Shown here piece by piece: positions 40,502 to 50,576 of a stretch of DNA of 64,000 bases; the stretch's first letter is position 1, and each line of letters opens with the position of its first letter. The DNA comes from Porphyromonas gingivicanis JCM 15907 (GTDB lineage: Bacteria; Bacteroidota; Bacteroidia; Bacteroidales; Porphyromonadaceae): contig NZ_BAKX01000003.1 in NCBI RefSeq assembly GCF_000614585.1, positions 248,001 through 312,000 on the forward strand, in the 5' to 3' direction. The notes beneath the pieces were generated by a model, which did not search any database, was not told the origin of the DNA, and worked only from the letters and a program-made list of their open reading frames with translations. Made by a program: the position numbers and the translations under genes.

Positions 40502-40534
40502 CGAATTGGAATGATTTTAGAAAATAGGTTACTC

Positions 40535-41530
40535 TTAAGGCACTAATACCTTATTGAGGATTTCGGTAATAATCTGATCGGAGGTTAAATCGTTAGCCTC
40601 TGCCTCGTAACTTAGACCGATGCGATGGCGTAGTACATCGTAGCATACGGCTCGAATATCTTCGGGTAACACATACCCTCTACCCTCAATAAAGGCATAG
40701 GCACGGGCTGCTAAAGTCAAATTGATAGAAGCTCTTGGTGAAGCTCCGCTTTGAATCATCGGTTTCAGATGCTCTAACCCGACCTGTTCGGGGTATCTCG
40801 TTGCAAAAACAATATCTACAGCATACTGCAAAATCTTCTTGTCTACATAGATTTTTTGTACCGTTCTTCGGGCTTTCTCTATCTCTTCGACCGAAGTTAC
40901 AGGCGTAGGTTTGGGCAAAGTTCCCTGCATATTGAGGGAAATAATATCACACTCTTCCTCTTTGGAGGGATAACCTATGCAGACTTTGAGCATAAAACGG
41001 TCTACCTGAGCCTCAGGGAGAGGATAAGTCCCCTCCTGTTCGATGGGGTTTTGGGTTGCCATCACCAAGAAGGGAGAGGGGAGGGTATAGGTCGTGTCTC
41101 CAATCGTTACTTGATGCTCTTGCATAGCTTCGAGTAGGGCACTCTGCACCTTAGCGGGAGCTCGGTTTATTTCGTCCGCCAGAATGAAATGAGCAAAAAT
41201 AGGTCCTTTCTTAACCTCAAACTCCTCTTTCTTGAGACTATATATGAGTGTACCAATAACATCGGCAGGGAGCAAGTCGGGGGTAAACTGTATGCGACTA
41301 TAATCCGACTCAATAAGTTGCGAAAGCGTTTTGATGGCAAGAGTTTTGGCAAGCCCCGGTACTCCCTCCAGAAGGATGTGTCCATCTGCCAGTAACCCAA
41401 TCAATAAAGAGCGAACTAAATGCTCCTGACCTATAATAGAATGCTTCATGCCAGAGAGTATTTTTTGAACAAATTGACTCTCTCGAGCAATCTCGGCATT
41501 GAGTTGTTGAAGGTCTTTATGTAGTTCCAT
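40535..41530 (-). CDS. MoxR-family AAA+ ATPase
   Basis: 331 residues. Walker A GVPGLAKTLAIK near residue 65, Walker B FILADEINRAPAKVQSALLEAM, sensor 1 FLVMATQNPIEQEGTYPLPEAQVDRF. Chaperone-like ATPase acting with VWA proteins. First gene of the bat operon, with a TACTTTTG box upstream. Confidence 0.93.
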   Translation of the reverse strand: MELHKDLQQLNAEIARESQFVQKILSGMKHSIIGQEHLVRSLLIGLLADGHILLEGVPGLAKTLAIKTLSQLIESDYSRIQFTPDLLPADVIGTLIYSLKKEEFEVKKGPIFAHFILADEINRAPAKVQSALLEAMQEHQVTIGDTTYTLPSPFLVMATQNPIEQEGTYPLPEAQVDRFMLKVCIGYPSKEEECDIISLNMQGTLPKPTPVTSVEEIEKARRTVQKIYVDKKILQYAVDIVFATRYPEQVGLEHLKPMIQSGASPRASINLTLAARAYAFIEGRGYVLPEDIRAVCYDVLRHRIGLSYEAEANDLTSDQIITEILNKVLVP

Positions 41531-41559
41531 TATCTTCTAAATTCTTCTTCTACTTCTCA

Positions 41560-41567
41560 CAAAAGTA
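41560..41567 (-). promoter_or_regulatory. moxR-bat promoter -7 box
   Basis: CAAAAGTA on the plus strand reads TACTTTTG on the minus strand, 30 bases before the moxR start. No TTG stands at the standard distance. Confidence 0.5.
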
Positions 41568-41646
41568 CGAATAATCGCCGATTGATTTCATAGACCTACA
41601 AGTTATTCATTTGAGAAGCCCTACAAACGCCTCTTTGACCCTCCAT

Positions 41647-41685
41647 AAAAGGGTTAATGGTTCGGGGCAAAAGGGTTATACCTTT
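41647..41685. repeat. Intergenic palindromic repeat cluster D
   Basis: Two tandem plus-strand copies: AAAAGGGTTAATGGTT (41647-41662) and AAAAGGGTTATACCTTT (41669-41685). The second ends in the inverse of the AAAGGTATA half seen in clusters A and C. Confidence 0.7.
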
Positions 41686-41793
41686 CGAGAGTTTGCACGG
41701 AAGGTTTCGAGAGTTTACTCGGATGGGTAGAACTAAGGTGATTAAAGGGGAAAAAAGAGAGGCTTCTGCAACGGGACACTCCCCAAGAGTATC

Positions 41794-41834
41794 AAAAAAA
41801 GAGAAGCAACCTTATCGGGCTACTTCTCTTTTAT
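41794..41834 (-). terminator. Terminator at the end of the thiamin operon
   Basis: On the minus strand AAAAGAGAAG pairs with CTTCTCTTTT and is followed by more T, about 70 bases after the transporter stop. Confidence 0.85.
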
Positions 41835-41903
41835 TCTTGTAAAGAGTGTTAGGGAGGAAACTTTCCCTCCAAATACTACTTTTATACTTTATCAGAGTGC
41901 TTT

Positions 41904-43064
41904 TTACAGCTTGACTAACTTATTTACAATTAGAGCAATAGCGCCATCTCCTGTTACATTGCAAGCTGTTCCAAAGCTATCCATAGCGATATAGAGCGCA
42001 ATCATTAGAGCTTGGGAACTTTCGTCAAAGCCTAAGATGGAACTTAATATACCCAAGCAAGCCATAATAGCTCCCCCAGGCACTCCCGGAGCTGCTACCA
42101 TGGTTATACCTAACATTAGTATAAAACCAACGAATTGCAGTGTGTCTATCGGCATTCCCAACATCATCATAAGTGCCACCGCACAGGAAACAATCTTTAG
42201 GGTACTGCCCGATAGGTGGATAGTAGCACAAAGAGGGACAACAAAGCCTGCGACATGAGGAGCTACTCCATTGCGTTGTGTCTGCTCTAAAGTAACAGGG
42301 ATAGTAGCAGCCGACGATTGCGTTCCTAAAGCAGTGAAATAGGCAGGAAGCATAGTCCAAAGTAGACGGAACGGATTGCGGCGAGCAATAAGCCCTGCAA
42401 TGGTATATTGTAGTACCAATAGCCCAATGTGCAGCAGGAAAATCACACCGATTATCTTGATGAATACCATCATTATGCTCCAAGCCTTTCCCGTAAAAGT
42501 CATTTCCAAAAAGATACCGAATATATATATCGGTAAGGCGGGAATAATAACGGAAGTAATAACCTTAGTAATGATTTGCTCAAAATCTTCACAGCTCTTT
42601 TTGAGTGCATTAGAAGTCAGGGATGCCATACCTAAGCCTAAAAGAAATGCCAAAACTAAGGCTGTCATAACGTTAAGTAAAGGCGGTATTTTTATGGAAA
42701 AATAGGGTAGCGGTGTAATGCTACTCTCCGTAATACTTTGTAGAGATTGACTCGTATCTATCAGAGAGGGAAAGGTAAATATACTGGTAATGTATGCCAA
42801 GCCTCCAGAGAAAATAGTTGCACCGTAGGCTATCGCGACTGTAATAAAGAGCATTCTTCCTGCTCCCTTGCCAATACCTGCAATAGCTACACTAACGAGT
42901 CCAAGTATAATAAGAGGAATACAGAAACTCAGAAACTCGCCAAAAAGCCCATTAAAAGTGGTAAAGATACGCACCACAGATAGGGGAAGAAACTGTCCGA
43001 AGAGTACCCCTAAGACAATAGCAATAATGATACGAGGCAATAAGCCTATGCGAAAACTTTTCAT
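41904..43064 (-). CDS. DAACS-family symporter, divergent substrate site
   Basis: 386 residues, about eight membrane helices with two re-entrant hairpins. Family landmarks: GTQSSAATIPVT (hairpin 1 serines), VPLCATIHLSGSTLK (TM7, in place of the NMDGT sodium motif), AAPGVPGG (hairpin 2) and DSFGTACNVTGDG (TM8). The TM8 Asp and NVTGD are kept, but the arginine that binds acidic side chains in GltPh (R397) is Gly here. Glutamate, aspartate or dicarboxylate is therefore unlikely as substrate. Start is 14 bases after thiH, with the operon terminator beyond it, so it is probably read from the TPP-controlled transcript. Confidence 0.82.
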   Translation of the reverse strand: MKSFRIGLLPRIIIAIVLGVLFGQFLPLSVVRIFTTFNGLFGEFLSFCIPLIILGLVSVAIAGIGKGAGRMLFITVAIAYGATIFSGGLAYITSIFTFPSLIDTSQSLQSITESSITPLPYFSIKIPPLLNVMTALVLAFLLGLGMASLTSNALKKSCEDFEQIITKVITSVIIPALPIYIFGIFLEMTFTGKAWSIMMVFIKIIGVIFLLHIGLLVLQYTIAGLIARRNPFRLLWTMLPAYFTALGTQSSAATIPVTLEQTQRNGVAPHVAGFVVPLCATIHLSGSTLKIVSCAVALMMMLGMPIDTLQFVGFILMLGITMVAAPGVPGGAIMACLGILSSILGFDESSQALMIALYIAMDSFGTACNVTGDGAIALIVNKLVKL

Positions 43065-43078
43065 CTATCTTTTTTCTA

Positions 43079-44188
43079 TTATAACCATTCGTCCCAATCT
43101 TTCCAAACAGGTTCGTAGCCTTGTGCTCGTACGGCTGCTGCCATCTCTTCGACCGAACGGGAATCATTAATTTCGAACTGCTCTAACTCTTTGTGCTTTG
43201 TAGCATATCCTCCTGGCTCGGTACTCGAAGCAGCACTCATAGTCGTTACACCAATGCGCATAGCCATATCTCTAAAGGATGCACTTTCTCGAGTAGAGAG
43301 CGAAATATCCACCTCGGGATCGAAGAGGCGATAGGCACAGATGAGTTGAGCCATTTGTCGGTCGTTGATGGGATCGGTAGGCATAAAGCTCCCAACATGA
43401 GGACGTAGGCGAGGTAGAGAAATAGAGTATTTGGTTTTCCAATGGGTACGCTCAAGGTAATGCAGATGAAGAGCTGTAAAGAAAGAGTCAGTTCTCCAAT
43501 TTTGCAATCCGAGCAAAGCACCTATTCCTATCTTTTGTATCCCTGCGGTTCCGCAACGGTCAGGCGTTTCCAATCGATAGCGAAAGTTTGCTTTCTCGCC
43601 CCGGGGGTGAAACTCTGGATAGGTTTTCTCATTGTAAGTCTCTTGATACACACATACATAACTAATACCTGCCTCGTACATTCGTCTATACTCTTCGGTG
43701 GTTAGAGGTTGTACTTCAAGAGATATTTGTGCAAAGTGAGGACGTACAGCTCTTATGACCTCTTCGTAATAAGCTGCATCTGTTAGCTTAGGTGCCTCGC
43801 CAGATACCAATAATAGATGGCGAAAGCCCCATTTCTTTAGAACAGCTATCTCTTCTAAAATCTGAGGAATGTCAAGTTTTACGCGATGTATCTGATTATG
43901 ACAACTAAACCCACAATAAACACAGGAGTTGGTACAGTAATTCGAGACATAAAGTGGCACATACATCTGTATAGTACGCCCATAACGTTTGATGGTCAGT
44001 TGTTCTGCTTTAGTTGCCATCTCTCGAAGAAATGGCTCAGCAGCAGGTGAGATGAGTGCTTTGAAGTCTTCCAAATTGCATCTTTCCTTTTGAAGCGCTC
44101 TCTGTACATCCGAGGCAGTCTTTTTGAAGATAGACCCCTCTACGGCATCCCAGTCGTACTTTTTAAGTTCGTCGTAAAACGTGGTCAT
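43079..44188 (-). CDS. thiH: 2-iminoacetate synthase (tyrosine lyase)
   Basis: Radical SAM enzyme that splits tyrosine to dehydroglycine for the thiamin thiazole ring, the anaerobic alternative to ThiO. The cluster motif is CTNSCVYCGF near residue 88, with QIHRVKLDIPQILEEI and ISLSTRESASFRDMAMRIGVT. 369 residues. It lies 39 bases after thiG. Confidence 0.93.
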   Translation of the reverse strand: MTTFYDELKKYDWDAVEGSIFKKTASDVQRALQKERCNLEDFKALISPAAEPFLREMATKAEQLTIKRYGRTIQMYVPLYVSNYCTNSCVYCGFSCHNQIHRVKLDIPQILEEIAVLKKWGFRHLLLVSGEAPKLTDAAYYEEVIRAVRPHFAQISLEVQPLTTEEYRRMYEAGISYVCVYQETYNEKTYPEFHPRGEKANFRYRLETPDRCGTAGIQKIGIGALLGLQNWRTDSFFTALHLHYLERTHWKTKYSISLPRLRPHVGSFMPTDPINDRQMAQLICAYRLFDPEVDISLSTRESASFRDMAMRIGVTTMSAASSTEPGGYATKHKELEQFEINDSRSVEEMAAAVRAQGYEPVWKDWDEWL

Positions 44189-44227
44189 TGTATCAGAATA
44201 GTTGTTGTTGAGTTGTGCATTAAGTGA

Positions 44228-44998
44228 TTACATACCAAAAAAGGTATCTATAGGCGATGTAGCAGAGGCAGATTGCCCCATAGAGGGTAAACCAGCTTCA
44301 TAAGCTCTGCGACCTGCTATGACTGCTTCCTTAAAAGCTCGAGCCATCTCTACAGGATCTCCAGCAGCTGCTATGGCAGTATTGACCAAAACAGCGTCTG
44401 CTCCCATCTCCATTGCCTCTGCTGCATGAGAGGGAGCCCCCAAGCCCGCATCGATAACCACAGGCACGCGACTCTGCTCGATGATTATCTGTAATAAGTC
44501 TTTGGTTTTAAGTCCTTTGTTTGTACCAATAGGAGCTCCCAAGGGCATTACGGCTGCTGCGCCAGCATCTTCGAGGTATTTACAAAGTATAGGGTCTGCC
44601 TGAATGTAGGGCATCACTATAAATCCCTCTTTTGCCAATACTTCAGTAGCCTTCAGAGTTTCAAAAGGGTCGGGCAGAAGATACTTGGGGTCGGGATGAA
44701 TTTCTACTTTTACAATCTTAGAACCGAAAGCCTCATATGCTAAACGAGAGGCAAATATAGCCTCCTCGGCATTGTGGGTACCCGAGGTGTTGGGCATGAG
44801 TTTTACTCCAGATTGAGTTATGGAAGCGATGAGTTTATCGTGTTCATTGTTCATCTCGACTCTTTTGAGAGCTACTGTTACCAACTCGCTTTCGGAAGCA
44901 AGGATAGCGTTATACATTAAATCATTGGATGCAAACTTGCCCGTACCTAAAAAAAGACGAGAAGTAAATTTCTCTCCCGATAAAATAAGAGGTTGCAT
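44228..44998 (-). CDS. thiG: Thiazole synthase
   Basis: Condenses 1-deoxyxylulose 5-phosphate, dehydroglycine and ThiS thiocarboxylate. 256 residues, TIM barrel: [47 protein letters not shown] (Schiff-base lysine region), [31 protein letters not shown]. Complete. Confidence 0.95.
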   Translation of the reverse strand: MQPLILSGEKFTSRLFLGTGKFASNDLMYNAILASESELVTVALKRVEMNNEHDKLIASITQSGVKLMPNTSGTHNAEEAIFASRLAYEAFGSKIVKVEIHPDPKYLLPDPFETLKATEVLAKEGFIVMPYIQADPILCKYLEDAGAAAVMPLGAPIGTNKGLKTKDLLQIIIEQSRVPVVIDAGLGAPSHAAEAMEMGADAVLVNTAIAAAGDPVEMARAFKEAVIAGRRAYEAGLPSMGQSASATSPIDTFFGM

Positions 44999-45023
44999 AG
45001 TATAGTTTGTTTAATGGGTCTTT

Positions 45024-47006
45024 TTACTTTGTAAATAGTTGCTGTAAGGTCTCTACCATAGCGGTAGTGGTAGCGAAAATATCGTCTACATGATTGATAG
45101 CCCCAGATAACGCAATTCCTTGTATATCTAATGATGCAAGGTCAGCAAAATCAGAAGGCGTAATCCCTCCGATAGCAAATAAAGGAATAGGGTGGGGGAG
45201 TTGCTGATTATACTTACTCAAAACGTCCATTCCCTTCTTTCCTAATATAGGGCTAAGTACTTTTTTGGTGGAGGTGGCTCGATAGGGTCCTATACCAATG
45301 TAGTCTACTCCCTCAAGAGCTCTTTGACTTATATCTTGACACGTGTTGCAAGTACCTCCTATTATTTTACTTGTTCCTAAGACTTTTCGAGCTGTGGCTG
45401 GAGAGACATCCCCCAAGCCCAAATGCACTCCATGAGCATCGCAAGCTAAGGCGGTTTCCAAGTCGTCGTTTATAATCAGCGTTGCTCCGAGATAGTTTTG
45501 CATCAGCTTTTTTAGAGCAAATGCTGCTTCAAGTCTCTGAGCTGAAGACACCTCTTTCATGCGTAACTGTACCCATCGGACACCTGCCTCTAAGGCAAAT
45601 TCTGCTTTGGAAAGTAATTCTGTCAAGTCCGTCGAGTCGGTAATATATTGGAGGTGGCAGGTCTTTAAGCGCAGCTTTTTCTCGATCAATTCAACAGGTT
45701 TATGCCCTCCTAAGAGCTGACTATTTGAACGTCGGAAAGCATCTGTTCGCCATTGTCCCCATCTACAAGCAGAGGGTAGGTCATACCCATGAGCAAGAAA
45801 TGAAACAATAGAGGCAGAGAGGGTACACCCCGTACCATGTTTGTCGTGCGGAGTGCGTGGCACTGTATATCGAGCCATCTGCCCATCAGGCGAAAAAAGC
45901 AAATCTGTCGAAACATTTTTGTGGCTGTTTTCGTGTCCTCCCTTTAATAAGATATAGGTTTGATATTCAGAGGCCAACAGAGAAAGGTCGAATGCTTCGG
46001 TAGAGCCAAAAAGTTGTTGCGCTTCGGGATAATTAGGAGTAACCAACGTTATTAGAGAAAGAAACTCCTTGATTTCATTGGCAGAAAAAGCATTGTGTAT
46101 GCTATTTTCCGAAGCAGAGGCTTTGAGAATTGGGTCCCAAACAACATAGCGTACTCCCTTTTGACGGAGTTTTTGAGCGATTCTGATACCTTGTCGGAGT
46201 GAAGAAATCAATCCTATTTTACAAGCAACAGGGGTATGATGTGCCAAAAGTACCTCTAAGGGGTGCTCTTCTTCAAGTGGCGATAAGGAGACAAAGTCAT
46301 ATTCGTTTTGAGCTGTTATCGAGCTACATACCGAAAGAGGATAGGTGTCATTGCTTTCAAAAACTCTTATATCTCCCCCTATTCCTGCTCCTGACGTGGG
46401 GTCATGCCCTGCTACGGTTAAGACTTCGGGCTGAGGGTAGCGCAAGAAAGCCTCTTCGATATACTCTCCCGAAACGGCTAAATCCCCTAAAACAGCTACT
46501 CCCGAAAAACCATACTCCAAAGCCTTCCTATATCTTTCGTGGGTTATACCACCTAAGGCGACTACAGGAAAGGGTAACTGAGGCAGATATTTTTGGCATT
46601 CCTTTACGTTCAACTGTGCTGGATAGTTAGTTTTGGAAATGCTATCGAATAGTGGACTGAGCAAGGCATAAGTCGGTACAAAGGGAAGCTGTCGCAACTC
46701 TTCTATCGAATGAGCAGAAACAGATACTCTGCCTCGATTTATACCCTGCCAGTCTCGCCACTGGTCAATATATTCTTTACGCAAATGAATACCCCCTGTA
46801 CCTGCTATATCTCCTAACTCAAAGTAATCACACAAAACAACTCTATGCCTAAAAGCAGGCTCGATAGCTTGAATGCAAGCCTTGTATTGCTCTCGAGAAG
46901 CATTAGGTAGTCGCAAGTGCAATGAGTGCAACCCAAGTGAAAAAAGACGGTTGTAACGAACTATATCTCTTGGAGTAGCATCGGGGGGAGTAATAGCGAT
47001 AAACAT
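45024..47006 (-). CDS. ThiE-like / ThiD / ThiE three-domain fusion
   Basis: 660 residues in three parts. Residues 1-200 are a ThiE/TenI-like barrel with altered site residues (LHLRLP in place of QLRxK; then GGIHLRKEY, SVSAHSIEEL, ALGGI). Residues ~200-450 are ThiD, the HMP/HMP-P kinase: TVAGHDPTSGAGIGGDIRVF, DPILKASA, PNYPEAQQL, HDKHGTGCTLSASI. Residues ~455-660 are canonical ThiE, thiamin phosphate synthase: VQLRMKEV, LIINDDLETALACDAHGVHLGLGD, GIGPYRATSTK, FAIGGI. The protein would phosphorylate HMP-P and couple it to the thiazole. The first domain may be a non-catalytic or altered paralogue. Confidence 0.9.
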   Translation of the reverse strand: MFIAITPPDATPRDIVRYNRLFSLGLHSLHLRLPNASREQYKACIQAIEPAFRHRVVLCDYFELGDIAGTGGIHLRKEYIDQWRDWQGINRGRVSVSAHSIEELRQLPFVPTYALLSPLFDSISKTNYPAQLNVKECQKYLPQLPFPVVALGGITHERYRKALEYGFSGVAVLGDLAVSGEYIEEAFLRYPQPEVLTVAGHDPTSGAGIGGDIRVFESNDTYPLSVCSSITAQNEYDFVSLSPLEEEHPLEVLLAHHTPVACKIGLISSLRQGIRIAQKLRQKGVRYVVWDPILKASASENSIHNAFSANEIKEFLSLITLVTPNYPEAQQLFGSTEAFDLSLLASEYQTYILLKGGHENSHKNVSTDLLFSPDGQMARYTVPRTPHDKHGTGCTLSASIVSFLAHGYDLPSACRWGQWRTDAFRRSNSQLLGGHKPVELIEKKLRLKTCHLQYITDSTDLTELLSKAEFALEAGVRWVQLRMKEVSSAQRLEAAFALKKLMQNYLGATLIINDDLETALACDAHGVHLGLGDVSPATARKVLGTSKIIGGTCNTCQDISQRALEGVDYIGIGPYRATSTKKVLSPILGKKGMDVLSKYNQQLPHPIPLFAIGGITPSDFADLASLDIQGIALSGAINHVDDIFATTTAMVETLQQLFTK

Positions 47007-47026
47007 AGGTATTCTTTCGATAAAGA

Positions 47027-48805
<1,779 letters not shown>

Positions 48806-48850
48806 TTAGACTGTTATTTACTGTTTTGAAAATCTTTATTCTTGTTGGGC

Positions 48851-49051
48851 TTATCCTCCTCTTACAGCTCCGATAATGAGTATCTTATCTCCTTCTTTAA
48901 GATAGGTTATTTCCCAGTTTTCTCGCTTTATAATTTCTTGATTGACTGCCACGGCAATGTATCCACCTTCTATCTGCTCCAAGGCAATAAGAGAGGTTAT
49001 AGTACACTCATCAGGCACTATTTTTATCTTTTGATTAAGTTCGATTTGCAT
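48851..49051 (-). CDS. thiS: Sulfur carrier protein ThiS
   Basis: 66-residue ubiquitin-fold carrier ending in Gly-Gly (AVRGG), which is adenylated and then thiocarboxylated to give sulfur to ThiG. ALEQIEGGYIAVAVNQEII is the family core. First gene after the riboswitch. The activating enzyme ThiF is not in this cluster. Confidence 0.9.
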   Translation of the reverse strand: MQIELNQKIKIVPDECTITSLIALEQIEGGYIAVAVNQEIIKRENWEITYLKEGDKILIIGAVRGG

Positions 49052-49177
49052 TATTCTTAATGGGTTACATTCTCTCCATCCTTTTCAAACAGGGATTTTT
49101 AGAAGAGTAATTCCATCAAACTTGGGAATAAATGGGAGGTAACCATGGCCAGAACAAGCCACTTCAAAGATTGTTTC

Positions 49178-49265
49178 TTTGCCTACGCCAGTATTATCTG
49201 GATCAGGTCACGGGTATCCTCTCAGCCAAAAAGGAGATATTACAACTCTTATTGGCACCCCCAAG
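49178..49265 (-). ncRNA. TPP (THI-box) riboswitch
   Basis: On the minus strand: GGGGTGCC, then GGCTGAGAGGATACCCGTGACC, TGATCCAGATAATACTGGCG and TAGGCA, the conserved order of the thiamin pyrophosphate aptamer. It lies ~127 bases before thiS. I see no T-rich terminator after it, so control of translation or of the long leader is more likely than attenuation. Confidence 0.95.
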
Positions 49266-49295
49266 AAAGATTAGACTCTTCATTCTAATCCTCGG

Positions 49296-49325
49296 CAAAG
49301 GTATCATTATATATGTAGAGAACAA
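49296..49325 (-). promoter_or_regulatory. Thiamin operon promoter
   Basis: On the minus strand: TTG (49323-49325), 19 bases, TACCTTTG (49296-49303), an excellent consensus match about 30 bases ahead of the riboswitch. The perfect inverted repeat AGAGAACA-N7-TGTTCTCT (49317-49324, 49332-49339) covers the -33 element and may be an operator. Confidence 0.8.
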
Positions 49326-49537
49326 AATTTCTGTTCTCTTTTTGCCAACTTTTAGACCTCGATGAATATGAAAAACGATAAAAAATATCGAGCAAAACTC
49401 ATCTTTTACTTAATAAAATATATTAGATGTTTACTTCTCTCTGCCCAAATATATATTTTATTGAGGAGATTTTCATTCTCTTACTCTTCAACTTATTGTG
49501 ATAGTAGAAAAAATCTATAATAATCGCTATTAATACT

Positions 49538-49545
49538 TACCTTTG
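49538..49545 (+). promoter_or_regulatory. -7 box of the ROK kinase gene
   Basis: TACCTTTG matches TAnnTTTG 20-30 bases before the candidate starts. There is no upstream TTG at the usual distance. Confidence 0.45.
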
Positions 49546-49565
49546 TCCTCCGTCTTGATTTGTGA

Positions 49566-50540
49566 ATGTTAGATATGACTAAATCGTACGTTATAGGAGT
49601 TGATATCGGCGGTACAAATACTGTCTTCGGTATTGTTGATGCCCGTGGTACTATCGTTGCAACAAACTCCTTAAAAACTCAGGAATATGGAGACAATGCA
49701 GAGAAGTTTGTAGACCATTTGGCTGACAAAATTTCTCTATTAATTGAGGAGAATAACCTAAGAGATAGTGTACGCTCCGTTGGAATAGGAGCTCCTAATG
49801 GCAATTACTATACAGGTACTATTGACTTTGCCACCAATATGGCATGGAAAAAATCCCTCCCGATTGTAACGATGCTTTCGGAGCGTTTGAACCTACCTAC
49901 AATATTAACTAATGATGCCAAGGCTGCAGCTATAGGAGAGATGACATACGGTGTAGCCAAAGGGCTCAAAGATTTTATTATGATTACTTTGGGTACAGGA
50001 GTCGGTAGCGGTATCGTCGTTAATGAAAAGGTACTCTACGGCACCGATAGCTTGGCAGGAGAGTTGGGGCACTTCATAGTGCGACGCAACGGGCGCAAGT
50101 GTGGTTGTGGGAGAAATGGTTGCTTGGAAACCTACTGTTCGGCATCGGGTATTGTCCGTTCTGCCCATGAATTCTTGGATGCACGCACAGAGCCAAGTTT
50201 ACTCCGAAGTATAGATAGAGACAAATTGACCTCCAAGGATATTTACGAGGCTGCCTCTCGGGGAGATGCTATTGCAATAGATATTTTCAATTTTACAGGA
50301 AAGATATTGGGGGAAACGTTGGCAGACTTTGTCACTTTCTCCAGTCCTGAAGCCTTTGTCCTCTTTGGGGGATTGGCAGCTGCTGGAGACCTATTGATGA
50401 ATCCCGTTAAAGAGGCTTTCCAAACCAACTTGCTTAAAGTTTACAACCCACCTAAACTTCTATTCTCTTCCTTGCCTGCAGCGGACTCTGCTGTATTGGG
50501 AGCTGCCGCCATTGCATGGGAAGCTAAGAGCGAAAAATAG
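49566..50540 (+). CDS. ROK-family sugar kinase (glucokinase-like)
   Basis: 324 residues. ATP motif GVDIGGTNTVFGIVD near the start, substrate region GAPNGNYYTGTIDFATNMAW, DAKAAAIGE, TLGTGVGSGIV, the zinc motif CGCGRNGCLETYCS, and ELGHFIV with the His. Consistent with ATP-glucokinase; N-acetylmannosamine or other hexoses cannot be ruled out. The ATG at 49575 (MTKSYVIG) is an equally good start. Confidence 0.88.
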   Translation: MLDMTKSYVIGVDIGGTNTVFGIVDARGTIVATNSLKTQEYGDNAEKFVDHLADKISLLIEENNLRDSVRSVGIGAPNGNYYTGTIDFATNMAWKKSLPIVTMLSERLNLPTILTNDAKAAAIGEMTYGVAKGLKDFIMITLGTGVGSGIVVNEKVLYGTDSLAGELGHFIVRRNGRKCGCGRNGCLETYCSASGIVRSAHEFLDARTEPSLLRSIDRDKLTSKDIYEAASRGDAIAIDIFNFTGKILGETLADFVTFSSPEAFVLFGGLAAAGDLLMNPVKEAFQTNLLKVYNPPKLLFSSLPAADSAVLGAAAIAWEAKSEK

Positions 50541-50576
50541 TAGAATGTAATCGAAATTAAGTATAGAATTATAGAT

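Larger units (their letters stand above)
41531..41903. other. Intergenic region between moxR and the thiamin-operon transporter
   Basis: No gene seen. From the left it holds the moxR -7 box (41560-41567), repeat cluster D (41647-41685) and the terminator at 41794-41834. A 61-codon ORF here (41657-41842) has no protein-like features. Confidence 0.6.
49052..49565. other. Divergent intergenic region between thiS and the ROK kinase
   Basis: Holds the thi leader with riboswitch (49178-49265), the thi promoter (49296-49325) overlapped by an inverted repeat, and on the plus strand a TACCTTTG box for the ROK kinase. The remainder (about 49345-49530) is AT-rich with nothing I recognise. Confidence 0.6.

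Noticed and set aside
41657-41842. 61-codon plus-strand ORF between moxR and the transporter
   Set aside because: It overlaps repeat cluster D and the terminator, with no start context or domain.
49132-49365. 77-codon plus-strand ORF upstream of the ROK kinase
   Set aside because: It runs antisense through the TPP riboswitch and thi promoter, which account for the conservation.
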